This document shows, in pieces, positions 15,843-24,833 of a DNA stretch of 64,000 bases (position 1 is its first letter; every line of letters begins with the position of its first letter). Position numbers and translations under genes: made by a program. The stretch is from an uncultured Erysipelotrichaceae bacterium (GTDB taxonomy: Bacteria > Bacillota_I > Bacilli_A > Erysipelotrichales > Coprobacillaceae). Location of the stretch: the NCBI GenBank assembly GCA_900538465.1, contig UPXV01000005.1:21927-85926 (forward strand), given 5' to 3'. The notes below the pieces were generated by a model. It was not told the DNA's origin, made no database searches, and saw only the letters and a list, made by a program, of their open reading frames with translations.

Positions 15843-16388
15843 ATGGCAAAGGAAAAGAAAGAAAAAGTTGTTGATGAAACTGTAGAAGAAAAGGAAATAG
15901 TGGAAGAAACACAAACGGAAGAAAAGCAAGAATCACTTGATGATAAAGTGGCTAAACTAGAAGAGGAAGTGAATACATGGAAAACAGATTACTATAAAGT
16001 ATTTGCGGACATGGAAAACTTAAAGAGAAGATTGGAAAAAGAACATCAAAATTCATTGAAGTTCATGATGCAATCTTTCATTGAGGAATTGCTTCCAGTT
16101 GTAGATAATTTTGAACGTTCTTTAAATGTTCAAGATCCTAGTGAAGAAATACAAACATTCTTAAAAGGATATCAAATGATTTTCGATCAATTGATGGCTA
16201 TTTTACAAAAGAATGGTGTTGAAGTGATTGAAGCACAAGGTAAAGAATTTGATCCTAACTTCCATCAAGCAGTGATGACTGCTAATGATGAAAATTTTGA
16301 TCACAACATTGTGGTTGAAGAACTTCAAAAAGGTTACAAATTGAAAGATCGCGTTATTCGTGCATCTTTGGTCAAAGTGAATGAATAG
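15843..16388 (+). CDS. grpE: Nucleotide exchange factor GrpE
   Basis: This 181-residue protein has a charged, Glu/Lys-rich N-terminal 45 residues, then the long dimerisation helix (KTDYYKVFADMENLKRRLEKE). The C-terminal beta domain contains NGVEVIEAQGKEFDPNFHQA and KLKDRVIRASLVKV. GrpE releases ADP from DnaK. ATG 15843 was chosen because AGAGGTG lies 6 bases upstream, and the 11 bases after the hrcA stop leave no room for another start. Confidence 0.96.
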   Translation: MAKEKKEKVVDETVEEKEIVEETQTEEKQESLDDKVAKLEEEVNTWKTDYYKVFADMENLKRRLEKEHQNSLKFMMQSFIEELLPVVDNFERSLNVQDPSEEIQTFLKGYQMIFDQLMAILQKNGVEVIEAQGKEFDPNFHQAVMTANDENFDHNIVVEELQKGYKLKDRVIRASLVKVNE

Positions 16389-16408
16389 TTATAAGGAGGA
16401 TGAATTTT

Positions 16409-18223
16409 ATGGGAAATAAGATTATTGGTATTGACTTAGGTACTACAAACTCATGTGTAAGTGTTATGGAAAATGGAGAAGCAAAAGTTATTGCGAATCC
16501 AGAAGGTTTAAGAACAACTGCTTCAGTTGTTTCATTCAAAAATGGTGAAATCGTTGTTGGTGAAGCTGCTAAACGTCAAGCAGTAACTAACAAAGATACA
16601 GTTATGTCAATTAAAAGACATATGGGAACAAGTTATAAAGAACATGTTAATGGTAAAGATTATACACCTCAAGAAATTTCTGCAATGATTTTACAAAACT
16701 TAAAAGCAACTGCAGAAGCATATTTAGGTGAATCAGTAACAAAAGCTGTTATTACTGTTCCTGCATATTTCAATGATGCACAACGTCAAGCAACAAAAGA
16801 TGCTGGTAAAATTGCTGGTTTAGAAGTTGAACGTATTATTAACGAACCAACTGCTGCAGCTTTGGCATTTGGTGTTGATAAATTAGATAAAGAACAAAAA
16901 GTATTAGTCTATGACTTAGGTGGAGGTACATTTGACGTATCTATCTTAGACTTAGCTGATGGTATGTTTGAAGTTTTAGCAACTGCTGGAGATAACCACT
17001 TAGGTGGAGATGACTTCGATGAAGCTGTTATGAACTGGATTGTTGCTGAATTCAAAAAAGATCAAGGTGTTGATTTAAGTGCTGATAAAATGGCTATGCA
17101 ACGTGTAAAAGAAGCTGCAGAAAAAGCTAAGAAAGATTTATCTGGTATGATGCAAACTCAAATTTCATTACCATTTATCTCTGCTGGTCCAGCTGGTCCA
17201 TTACACTTAGAATTAACATTAACAAGAGCTAAATTTGATGAATTAACAAAAGATTTAGTTATGCGTACTGAAGGACCTGTAAGACAAGCATTAAGTGATG
17301 CTGGTATGAGCGCTAGTGAAATTGATCAAGTTTTATTAGTTGGTGGTTCTACACGTATTCCTGCAGTTCAAGAATCAGTGAAGAGATTATTAGGAAAAGA
17401 ACCTAATAAATCAGTAAACCCTGATGAAGTTGTTGCTATGGGAGCTTCTATCCAAGGTGGAGTTATCGCTGGTGATGTTAAAGATATCGTATTATTAGAC
17501 GTTACACCATTGTCATTAGGTATCGAAACTATGGGTGGAGTTATGACTGTATTAATCGAAAGAAATACAACTATTCCAACAACAAAATCACAAATTTTCT
17601 CTACAGCTGCTGATAACCAACCTGCTGTTGACATCAACGTATTACAAGGTGAAAGATCAATGGCTAAAGACAATAAACAATTAGGTTTATTCAAATTAGA
17701 TGGTATTGAACCAGCTCCAAGAGGAGTTCCACAAATTGAAGTTACATTCAGCATTGATGTTAACGGTATCGTTAATGTTAAAGCAAAAGATATGAAGACT
17801 CAAAAAGAACAATCTATTACTATTCAAAACTCAACTGGTTTAAGTGATGAAGAAATTGATAGAATGGTTAAAGAAGCTGAAGCAAATAAAGCTGATGACG
17901 AAAAGAAACGTAAAGATATTGAAACAAGAAATAAAGCTGAACAAATGATTAATGAAATCGATAAAGCATTAGCTGAACAAGGTGATAAGATTGATGAAAA
18001 TCAAAAATCACAAGCAACTGCTTTAAGAGATGAATTGAAAAAGGCTTTAGATGCTAATGATATGGCAACACTTGAAGCAAAAATGAGTGAATTAGAACAA
18101 GTTGCTCAACAAATGGCAGCATATCAATATCAACAATCACAAGGAGCTAATCCAACAGGTGATGCTGGAACTGCTTCTAACGATGATGATGTTGTTGATG
18201 CAGACTTTACAGAAAAAAATTAG
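16409..18223 (+). CDS. dnaK: Chaperone DnaK (Hsp70)
   Basis: This 604-residue protein begins MGNKIIGIDLGTTNSC. It shows the Hsp70 phosphate-binding motifs (DLGGGTFDVS near 171-180 and LLVGGSTRIP near 310), the linker region VLLDVTPLSLGIET, the substrate domain and an acidic C-terminus ending DDVVDADF. AAGGAGG (16393-16399) supports ATG 16409 rather than the frame's ATG at 16400, which would lie too close. Codon use is noticeably more biased than in the neighbours (GCT, GGT, TTA), as expected for a highly expressed gene. Confidence 0.98.
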   Translation: MGNKIIGIDLGTTNSCVSVMENGEAKVIANPEGLRTTASVVSFKNGEIVVGEAAKRQAVTNKDTVMSIKRHMGTSYKEHVNGKDYTPQEISAMILQNLKATAEAYLGESVTKAVITVPAYFNDAQRQATKDAGKIAGLEVERIINEPTAAALAFGVDKLDKEQKVLVYDLGGGTFDVSILDLADGMFEVLATAGDNHLGGDDFDEAVMNWIVAEFKKDQGVDLSADKMAMQRVKEAAEKAKKDLSGMMQTQISLPFISAGPAGPLHLELTLTRAKFDELTKDLVMRTEGPVRQALSDAGMSASEIDQVLLVGGSTRIPAVQESVKRLLGKEPNKSVNPDEVVAMGASIQGGVIAGDVKDIVLLDVTPLSLGIETMGGVMTVLIERNTTIPTTKSQIFSTAADNQPAVDINVLQGERSMAKDNKQLGLFKLDGIEPAPRGVPQIEVTFSIDVNGIVNVKAKDMKTQKEQSITIQNSTGLSDEEIDRMVKEAEANKADDEKKRKDIETRNKAEQMINEIDKALAEQGDKIDENQKSQATALRDELKKALDANDMATLEAKMSELEQVAQQMAAYQYQQSQGANPTGDAGTASNDDDVVDADFTEKN

Positions 18224-18230
18224 TTTAAAG

Positions 18231-18251
18231 CCAAGGCTTTGCCTTGGTTTT
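18231..18251 (+). terminator. Hairpin between dnaK and dnaJ
   Basis: CCAAGGC (18231-18237) pairs with GCCTTGG (18241-18247) around a TTT loop, followed by TTTTAT. Lying inside the operon, it probably lowers dnaJ transcription relative to dnaK or stabilises the dnaK message. Confidence 0.75.
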
Positions 18252-18272
18252 ATCTAGTCAAGAGGTGAGAAT

Positions 18273-19397
18273 ATGGCTGAAAAAAGAGATTATTATGAGG
18301 TGCTAGGTGTTTCTAAAAGTGCTAGTGCTGATGAAATAAAACGTGCTTATCGTAAGATGGCTAAAAAATATCACCCTGATGTCAATAAGGATCCTGGAGC
18401 TGAGGAAAAATTCAAAGAAGTCCAAGAAGCTTATGATGTATTATCAGATGACAATAAAAAAGCTGCATATGATCGCTATGGTCATGCTGCATTTGATCAA
18501 GCAGGAGGATTCGGCGGAGGTGCTGGCGGATTCGGTGGATTCGGTGGCTTTGAAGATGTTGACTTAGGAGATATCTTTGGTTCGTTCTTTGGTGGAGGTT
18601 CTTCACGACAAAGAAAAACAGGACCAATGCGTGGGGAAGATCGCTTTGTCCAATTGGAAATTGATTTCATGGATGCGATTAAAGGAAAGAAAACAGAAAT
18701 TAAAATTAATTTTGATGAACAGTGTTCACACTGTCATGGCACTGGAGCAAAAAATCCTGAGGATGTTCAAACATGTTCACGCTGTGGTGGAACAGGGACA
18801 ATTCGTACACAACAACGTTCTCCATTTGGAACATTTGTAAATCAAACTACATGTCCAGATTGTCATGGAACTGGTAAAGTTGTGAAAGAAAAATGTCCAC
18901 ATTGCCATGGTAATGGATATGTGAACAAAAATATCACAGTTGAATTAAATATACCAGCTGGAATTAATACGCATCAACAATTGCGTGTTCAAGGAAAAGG
19001 ACATCGTGGAACAAATGGTGGACCAAACGGAGATTTATATGTAGAAATCTATGTAAAACCACATCAACATTTCCAACGTGATGGAAAAAATATTTACATT
19101 ACAATTCCTATTTCTGCAGTCGATGCAACATTGGGTTGTGAAGTAGATGTTCCTACTGTTTATGGTGATGTCACTTTAAAGGTTCCAGAAGGAACACAAC
19201 CAGGAACAACTTTACGTTTAAAAGGTAAAGGTGTTAAAGATTTAAGAAGTGATAATTATGGTGATCAATATGTTAAAATTGATGTCAAGATTCCTACAAA
19301 GTTATCACGGGATGAAAAAGATTTATATACTAAGTTAAGAAAGAATGCAAAAAAAGAATCTATCTTTGATCAATTTAAAAAAGGTTTTAAGAGATAA
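18273..19397 (+). CDS. dnaJ: Chaperone DnaJ (Hsp40)
   Basis: This 374-residue type I DnaJ has a J domain with HPD (KKYHPDVNKD, near 30), and a Gly/Phe-rich region. Four CxxCxGxG zinc repeats follow (CSHCHGTG, CSRCGGTG, CPDCHGTG, CPHCHGNG), then the C-terminal substrate domains. It delivers clients to DnaK and stimulates its ATPase. The start follows AGAGGTGAG. It is the last gene of the heat-shock operon. Confidence 0.98.
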   Translation: MAEKRDYYEVLGVSKSASADEIKRAYRKMAKKYHPDVNKDPGAEEKFKEVQEAYDVLSDDNKKAAYDRYGHAAFDQAGGFGGGAGGFGGFGGFEDVDLGDIFGSFFGGGSSRQRKTGPMRGEDRFVQLEIDFMDAIKGKKTEIKINFDEQCSHCHGTGAKNPEDVQTCSRCGGTGTIRTQQRSPFGTFVNQTTCPDCHGTGKVVKEKCPHCHGNGYVNKNITVELNIPAGINTHQQLRVQGKGHRGTNGGPNGDLYVEIYVKPHQHFQRDGKNIYITIPISAVDATLGCEVDVPTVYGDVTLKVPEGTQPGTTLRLKGKGVKDLRSDNYGDQYVKIDVKIPTKLSRDEKDLYTKLRKNAKKESIFDQFKKGFKR

Positions 19398-19422
19398 TCA
19401 TAAGGTTATCTCTTTTCTTTTT
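19391..19422 (+). terminator. Terminator of the hrcA-dnaJ operon
   Basis: GAGATAA (19391-19397, including the dnaJ stop) pairs with TTATCTC (19406-19412), followed by a T-rich tail. Confidence 0.85.
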
Positions 19423-19461
19423 TGATGATTAAAGTATAGAAAATAAAAATATGTATAAAAT

Positions 19462-19483
19462 AAAAAAAGCATCCAGAGGATGC
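19462..19483 (-). terminator. Terminator of rpmB
   Basis: On the minus strand GCATCC (19478-19483 read in reverse) pairs with GGATGC around TCT, followed by seven T. It lies just past the rpmB stop. Confidence 0.8.
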
Positions 19484-19494
19484 ATTCTTTATGA

Positions 19495-19680
19495 TTAAGC
19501 GCTTTTTCTAAGACTTCTTAATTCTCTCGCTGAAATTTTTACTTTTTTTGGTTTACCATTGACTAAAATAGTAGCTTTTTGTAAGTTTACATTCCATTTT
19601 CTTCTTGATGCATTTAATGCATGAGAACGAGAATTTCCAGACATAGGTCCTTTTCCACTAACTTCACATTTTCTAGCCAT
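19495..19680 (-). CDS. rpmB: 50S ribosomal protein L28
   Basis: This 61-residue protein begins MARKCEVSGKGPMSGNSRSH and is rich in Lys, Arg and Ser; it ends KISARELRSLRKSA. This is the standard bacterial L28 without the four-Cys zinc form. The start at MARK was chosen over a frame beginning four codons earlier, because the family starts there. It is divergent from yloU, as in other Firmicutes. Confidence 0.96.
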   Translation of the reverse strand: MARKCEVSGKGPMSGNSRSHALNASRRKWNVNLQKATILVNGKPKKVKISARELRSLRKSA

Positions 19681-19871
19681 TATTTTCACCATCCTTTACG
19701 ACTTTATGCTTTACATACCTTGATATAATATCATTAATAAATAGAAAATGCAAACATTTTTTTAACTTTTTTTAGAAGTTAATTATGATGTGTTTTCTTG
19801 AATCACATTTTATTTGCATATCTACTATATATGAAATGTGCGAATAATTCAACATTTTTTTGCATTTTTCA

Positions 19872-19953
19872 TTTACATATGTTTTTAACTAGGTTATAAT
19901 GCGTATGCATTATGCGTGAAATGTTTGTCAATAATTTAAAAATAAGATATAAT
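19872..19953 (+). promoter_or_regulatory. Two tandem promoters for yloU-fakA
   Basis: Promoter 1 is TTTACA (19872-19877), 17 bases, TATAAT (19895-19900). Promoter 2 is TTGTCA (19925-19930), 17 bases, TATAAT (19948-19953). The 317-base gap from 19681 to 19997 also holds the minus-strand rpmB start region; nothing else is seen in it. Confidence 0.65.
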
Positions 19954-19997
19954 ATACTTAACTATATAAATATATAAAGAAGATCGGAGGAATAGGT

Positions 19998-20354
19998 ATG
20001 ATCAAAAAAACAACAGATTTAGGTGATATTAATCTTTCATTGGATGTTGTTGCTAGTATTACTGGTGGAGCAGCAACTGAATGTTATGGTGTTGTTGGAA
20101 TGGCAAGTCAAAAAATAATGAAAGATGGATTTTATGATTTGTTAGGTAAAGACAATTATTCAAAGGGAATTGTTGTTGAAGATGGAGAAACTGGAATTAT
20201 TCTTAATGTCTATATTATTGTGGGATATGGTGTTAAGATTTCTGAAGTTGTCTATGAGGTCCAAAAGAAAGTTAAATATGTTTTGGAAACAACATTAGAT
20301 GTTGATATTGAAGCTGTTAATGTTTTTGTACAAAGCATTCGTGTTATAGATTAG
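19998..20354 (+). CDS. yloU: Asp23/Gls24 family envelope protein (YloU)
   Basis: This 118-residue protein has the Asp23 pattern: an N-terminal DLGDINLSLDVVASITGGAA, the central GVVGMAS, then a beta region and a C-terminal AVNVFVQSIRV. Members are often membrane-associated and linked to envelope stress; in Bacillus, yloU precedes yloV (fakA), as here. CGGAGGA precedes the ATG. It shares a transcript with fakA, 24 bases away. Confidence 0.93.
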   Translation: MIKKTTDLGDINLSLDVVASITGGAATECYGVVGMASQKIMKDGFYDLLGKDNYSKGIVVEDGETGIILNVYIIVGYGVKISEVVYEVQKKVKYVLETTLDVDIEAVNVFVQSIRVID

Positions 20355-20378
20355 TAAAGATGAAGATGGAGGTTAGTC

Positions 20379-22034
20379 ATGAAAATCATAGATGGTAATC
20401 TGTTTAAGAAGATGGTTGTTACTGGGGCAATTGTATTGCATAATAATCATCCAGAAATTGATGCATTAAATGTTTTCCCAGTACCAGATGGGGATACAGG
20501 GACAAATATGTCTTTGACATTTAGTGCTGGAGCAAGTGAAATTGAAAAACTTGATTCAAATGATATTTATGAAGTTGCAAAGAAATTATCAAAAGGGTTG
20601 TTGATGGGAGCAAGAGGAAACTCTGGTGTTATCTTATCACAGATCTTTAGAGGTGTTTCTATGGCATTTGAAGGAAAGAAAGAAGTCAATGCTGTAGAAT
20701 TAGCTCATGCTTTCCAAAATGGAGCAAAAGTGGCTTATAAGGCTGTTATGAGACCTGTTGAAGGAACAATTTTAACAGTGATTAGAGAAGCGAGTGAAGC
20801 CGTTGTGAAATATGCTCAAGATGGTATGGAAATTGAAGATGTTTTCTCATACTTTGTTAAAGAAGCTGAAGAATCATTAGAAAGAACACCTGAACTTTTA
20901 CCTGTTTTAAAAGAAGTTGGTGTTGTTGATAGTGGTGGTGCTGGATTACTTTTAGTATTCACTGGATTTATGGCAGCGTTAGCTGGAGAAGAAATTGAAA
21001 GAGTGGAAATTAAAGGTGATGCAACAAAAGATGTATTAATGGATGTTGAATCTGACGGAGAAGAAGGATTTGGTTATTGTACTGAATTTATCTTTAGATT
21101 AGATCCAGGTAAGATCAAAGTTTTCAAAGAAGAAAATTTAAGAAATGAATTAGAAAGATTACCTGGTAATAGTATTGTTGTTGTTCAAGATGAAGACATT
21201 GTAAAAGTCCATGTTCATACTTTAAAACCAGGGAATGCTTTAAACACAGCTCAAAGATATGGTGAATTTATTAAATTAAAAATTGAAAATATGCAAGAAC
21301 AACATAATTCAATTATTGAATCTAATACAACACCAACTGCTAAAGCAACACCTGTTGTTCCTCAAAGAGAAGCTAAAGAAGTTGCGATTATTAGTGTGGC
21401 TGCTGGAGATGGTATTAAAGATATGTTTATGGAATTACATTGTGACTATGTTGTTAGTGGTGGTCAAACAATGAATCCATCAGCTGAAGACATTGTTCAA
21501 GCTATTAGAGATGTGAATGCAAAACATGTGATCATCTTACCAAATAACTCTAATATTGTTATGACGGCTCAACAAGCGGCTATTATCTTAGAAGATGAAG
21601 TGGATGTACAAGTAATTCCAACAAAGACAATCCCACAAGGATTATCTGCTTGTATTATGTATAATCCAGAAGTTTCTTTAGAAGAAAATCTTGAAGAAAT
21701 GAATGATGCAATTGCTAATGTAAAAACTGGACAAGTTACATTTGCAATTAAAGATACAAATATTGATGGTGTTGATATTAAAGCTAATCAATATATGGCA
21801 TTATGTGAAAAAGAAATTACTGCATGTGTGCCAAGTAAAATCGAAGCTTTGAAAGAAACTTTAAAAGGTTTAGTAGATGATGATTCTGAAATCATTACAT
21901 TAATCTATGGTGAAGATGTCAATGATGAAGAAGTTGAAGAAATTGAAGCATATGTTGAAGAAAATTATGATGCAGAATTAGAATGTGTTAATGGGAAACA
22001 ACCTGTTTATTCATTTATTGTAGGTGTAGAGTAA
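20379..22034 (+). CDS. fakA: Fatty acid kinase catalytic subunit FakA (YloV, DAK2 domain)
   Basis: This 551-residue protein has an N-terminal DhaL/DAK2 kinase domain (1-200) containing NVFPVPDGDTGTNMS and GARGNSGVILSQ, a middle region, and a C-terminal DegV-like domain containing PNNSNIVMTAQQA. The known role is phosphorylation of exogenous fatty acids held by FakB, which feeds PlsX; plsX is 4.8 kb downstream. No fakB lies in the window. It follows yloU in the classic order. Confidence 0.93.
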   Translation: MKIIDGNLFKKMVVTGAIVLHNNHPEIDALNVFPVPDGDTGTNMSLTFSAGASEIEKLDSNDIYEVAKKLSKGLLMGARGNSGVILSQIFRGVSMAFEGKKEVNAVELAHAFQNGAKVAYKAVMRPVEGTILTVIREASEAVVKYAQDGMEIEDVFSYFVKEAEESLERTPELLPVLKEVGVVDSGGAGLLLVFTGFMAALAGEEIERVEIKGDATKDVLMDVESDGEEGFGYCTEFIFRLDPGKIKVFKEENLRNELERLPGNSIVVVQDEDIVKVHVHTLKPGNALNTAQRYGEFIKLKIENMQEQHNSIIESNTTPTAKATPVVPQREAKEVAIISVAAGDGIKDMFMELHCDYVVSGGQTMNPSAEDIVQAIRDVNAKHVIILPNNSNIVMTAQQAAIILEDEVDVQVIPTKTIPQGLSACIMYNPEVSLEENLEEMNDAIANVKTGQVTFAIKDTNIDGVDIKANQYMALCEKEITACVPSKIEALKETLKGLVDDDSEIITLIYGEDVNDEEVEEIEAYVEENYDAELECVNGKQPVYSFIVGVE

Positions 22035-22088
22035 AAGATCTTCAAAAATGCACATTAATTAAGTCAATAAAATATTTGAAGATAGAAA

Positions 22089-22137
22089 AAAGGCTATAAC
22101 GAAATGACTTTCAAAAAGTTAATTTGTTATAGCCTTT
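22089..22137. terminator. Bidirectional terminator between fakA and the DUF3298 gene
   Basis: AAAGGCTATAAC (22089-22100) pairs with GTTATAGCCTTT (22126-22137) over 12 bases, with further pairing inside. T-tracts occur on the minus side (TTTTTTC) and weakly on the plus side, so it serves the convergent genes. Confidence 0.8.
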
Positions 22138-22156
22138 GGCTTATGATACATTGTGA

Positions 22157-22822
22157 CTAAGGAATAATAAATTCTGGCATACCCATATATCCAGGAGCTA
22201 TATCAAATTCATTAAAAACCACAACAACCTGTTTATCTTTATTGATATAGAAGGGTTGTTGTTTTGTGATTTTTAAATTTTCAATAGCATCATCGAAATA
22301 AATAAATTGTTGATTCTTTTGATCTTCTTTCACTTGCTTTTGAATTTCATCTTTAATTATTTTTTGATAGTCTTTTCCAATGAAATCTTCTACAGTAAGA
22401 ATCTGTCCATTTTTTAAATCAATATTAAAAAAGGTTTTTTGAAGATATGAAGAAGCATTGATTTGAGTTGAATTGATTGAAAAAGAAATAAAATGACAGT
22501 CAACATCATAAGTTTGATAATTGATATCAATAAGCCATTTTTTATCTTGTGAATGATTTGCTTGATGATCATATTGTTTAGCTTGTTGTAAATAATGCTC
22601 TACAGTCTCTTGAATCATCTGGTTCACTTTTTTTGTGACTTGAGCATCTTTAACACCATTGATTTTGGGGATCGTGACATGTGTTGATGTTCCAGAACTT
22701 TCAAGATGATAGTCTTTTTCAACAATCAGTTGAACTGGACAAGCTGCATAAACATTTTGCAATGAAAAAAGAAGTAGAGAACAAATAAGAAATAATGAAA
22801 TGCTTTTTAAATAAAATTTCAT
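22157..22822 (-). CDS. Secreted DUF4163/DUF3298 protein (RsiV/PdaC-like domain)
   Basis: This 221-residue protein has an N-terminal signal peptide (hydrophobic LKSISLFLICSLLLF, likely cut after VYA). A DUF4163-like region follows, then a DUF3298 region with FFNIDLKNGQILTVEDF and the C-terminal FDIAPGYMGMPEF. The same domain pair occurs outside the cell in RsiV (where it binds lysozyme) and PdaC. There is no sigma factor beside it, so an anti-sigma role is not indicated. ATG was preferred to a GTG 9 bases earlier because GAGGTG is then well spaced. Confidence 0.8.
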   Translation of the reverse strand: MKFYLKSISLFLICSLLLFSLQNVYAACPVQLIVEKDYHLESSGTSTHVTIPKINGVKDAQVTKKVNQMIQETVEHYLQQAKQYDHQANHSQDKKWLIDINYQTYDVDCHFISFSINSTQINASSYLQKTFFNIDLKNGQILTVEDFIGKDYQKIIKDEIQKQVKEDQKNQQFIYFDDAIENLKITKQQPFYINKDKQVVVVFNEFDIAPGYMGMPEFIIP

Positions 22823-22940
22823 AAATTTCACCTCACCAATTGATAAATAGTTTTTTGTATCATAAGCAACTATCTATCAATTTAGTTTGGTTTTGTCATC
22901 TTACTTCATGCATAATAACTTTTTAAGTATTGATTACATT

Positions 22941-23711
22941 TTATAACAATTGAAAATGTTTTAAAGCCTTGATAATCCCATCGCTATCAACATCATCTGT
23001 AACATAATTGGCTATTTTTTTGACTTCATCATTGGCATTTCCCATGGCAACACTCACAGCAACATGTTTCAACATAGGAATATCATTACCACCATCACCA
23101 AAAGCCATTGTTTCAGATAAATCAATATCATAATATTTTAAAAACTGATCTATTCCATTTTGTTTTGTTCCACCTAATGGAGAAACATCACAAAAAAGAG
23201 GGTGCCATCTTGCTGAAATACAATGAGGCATGACATTCAATAATTCTTTTTCTTCTTGTTCATCTACAAAACACATGCATTGATAAACCTTGTGATGAAT
23301 GACTTTCGAACAATCACCAGCAGGATGATTATCATTATGAGTAATGCGATGAATTTCATCAACACGTTCATCACGCATATTAAAATATTTCGTATGTTCT
23401 TCAGTGAAACCACAAGGGAAAGGATGATTTTTTAAATAATCTAACAAAGATTTTAAATCATCTTTTTGGATTGTATTTTCATAAATAATTTTATTTTGTG
23501 TATAACAATATTGACCATTTAATGTAATATAACCATCAAAAGGAAAATCTTTTAAAACATCTAATCCATCTTTTCCTCTTCCTGTTGCAATAAAAAGTTT
23601 TATTCCTTTTTGTTGAAGTGCTTTTAAGGCATCAAAGGTAGAAGTAGGAATTTGATGGGTATGAAAACTGACTAAAGTTCCATCGATATCAAAAAATATT
23701 GCTTTTATCAT
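22941..23711 (-). CDS. Cof-type HAD phosphatase
   Basis: This 256-residue protein of HAD subfamily IIB carries motif I FFDIDGTLV, motif II ATGR, and motifs III/IV GTKQNGIDQFL and FGDGGNDIPML. Such enzymes dephosphorylate sugar phosphates or flavin and pyridoxal phosphates; the substrate cannot be read from sequence. GGAGGA lies before the ATG. It is one of three related genes in the window (also 43353 and 46191). Confidence 0.9.
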   Translation of the reverse strand: MIKAIFFDIDGTLVSFHTHQIPTSTFDALKALQQKGIKLFIATGRGKDGLDVLKDFPFDGYITLNGQYCYTQNKIIYENTIQKDDLKSLLDYLKNHPFPCGFTEEHTKYFNMRDERVDEIHRITHNDNHPAGDCSKVIHHKVYQCMCFVDEQEEKELLNVMPHCISARWHPLFCDVSPLGGTKQNGIDQFLKYYDIDLSETMAFGDGGNDIPMLKHVAVSVAMGNANDEVKKIANYVTDDVDSDGIIKALKHFQLL

Positions 23712-23733
23712 AAGTATTCCTCCATATGTTTCT

Positions 23734-23762
23734 ATTATAACATTAACTCTATCAATTGATAA
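23734..23762 (-). promoter_or_regulatory. Promoter with palindrome for the HAD gene
   Basis: On the minus strand the -10 is TATAAT (23734-23739) and the -35 region falls at 23757-23762 (TTATCA). A perfect 12-base palindrome TATCAATTGATA (23750-23761) overlaps the -35, so a repressor may bind there. Related TTGATA-containing arms occur at 22840-22880, before the DUF3298 gene. Confidence 0.4.
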
Positions 23763-23859
23763 AAGAGAATTTCATAAAATGAAATTTTTTTCAAATTTTG
23801 AATTTTTTGTGTATTGTTGTAAACAACTGATATAATACAAAAAGAAAGTGGGGAAGTCT

Positions 23860-24771
23860 ATGGGAGAAGTTCTTATCAAATCATTAACTTTTGTTTTGAT
23901 TATAGTCATTGCATACAGTTTAAAAAAAGCAAAAGTCTTAAAAAAAGAAGATGCGAATGTTTTGGCTACTATCATTATGAATATAACATTGCCATGTGCT
24001 TTATTGACAAGTGCTAATGGAATTGAACTAGATACAACAATTTTAATCTTAATTGCGATAGGTATTTTATCTAATGTTGTGATGATGATTATTGGTTTTA
24101 TAGCAAGCTATCATGAACGACCACAATTACAAGCCTCTTTTATGATTAATACATCAGGGTATAATATTGGAAACTTTGTATTGCCTTTTGTCCAAACTTT
24201 CTTTCCAGGATTAGGTGTTGTCTATTTATGTTCTTTTGATATTGGAAATGCTTTAATGGGGTTAGGGATAACATATGCAGTTGCCGATCATGTTGCGAGT
24301 GGAGAAAATCATTTTGATATTCAAGAATTATTAAAAAAACTATTTTCATCAATTCCTTTTGATGTATATGTCTTGATATTTATTTTGGCTATTTTCAAGT
24401 TACAAGTTCCTTCCCCTTTTTTATCAATAGCTTCAACGATTGGAGCTGGTAATAGTTTTTTAGCTATGTTGATGATTGGTTTGATGTTAGAAATTCATAT
24501 TTCACCAACAGAAGCCAAAAATGTTTTTAAAGTCTTAGGATTAAGAATTGGTGGAACTCTTTTGATTTCATTGCTTACATTCTTTGTTTTACCTTTACCA
24601 TTACTGGCTAAAGAAATATTGATTATGGCTTATTGTGCACCTTTATCAACTGTTTCAGCTGTTTTTACAAGAAGAGTTGGTTATTTAGGAGATATGTCAG
24701 CAACTGCCAATTCTTTAAGCATTATTGTTTCTGTGATTTGTACAACAATTCTTCTTGTTTTATTCATTTAA
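23860..24771 (+). CDS. AEC-family transporter (auxin efflux carrier-like permease)
   Basis: This 303-residue permease has about ten hydrophobic helices in two halves of five. It contains the family's polar breaks (NITLPCALLTS and the later GNSFLAMLMIGLML). Bacterial members export or import organic acids such as malate. Promoter: TTGTGT (23807-23812), 18 bases, TATAAT (23831-23836). The ATG at 23860 follows a GGGGAAG. A terminator hairpin begins at its stop, so it is a single-gene transcript. Confidence 0.85.
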   Translation: MGEVLIKSLTFVLIIVIAYSLKKAKVLKKEDANVLATIIMNITLPCALLTSANGIELDTTILILIAIGILSNVVMMIIGFIASYHERPQLQASFMINTSGYNIGNFVLPFVQTFFPGLGVVYLCSFDIGNALMGLGITYAVADHVASGENHFDIQELLKKLFSSIPFDVYVLIFILAIFKLQVPSPFLSIASTIGAGNSFLAMLMIGLMLEIHISPTEAKNVFKVLGLRIGGTLLISLLTFFVLPLPLLAKEILIMAYCAPLSTVSAVFTRRVGYLGDMSATANSLSIIVSVICTTILLVLFI

Positions 24772-24793
24772 GATACCTTTGGGTATCTTTTTT
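24771..24793 (+). terminator. Terminator after the AEC permease
   Basis: AGATACC (24771-24777), loop TTT, GGGTATCT (24781-24788), then a T run. Confidence 0.85.
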
Positions 24794-24833
24794 GTTGAAA
24801 TTATTATAAAATAGAAAACAAGGTGGTGGTTTG

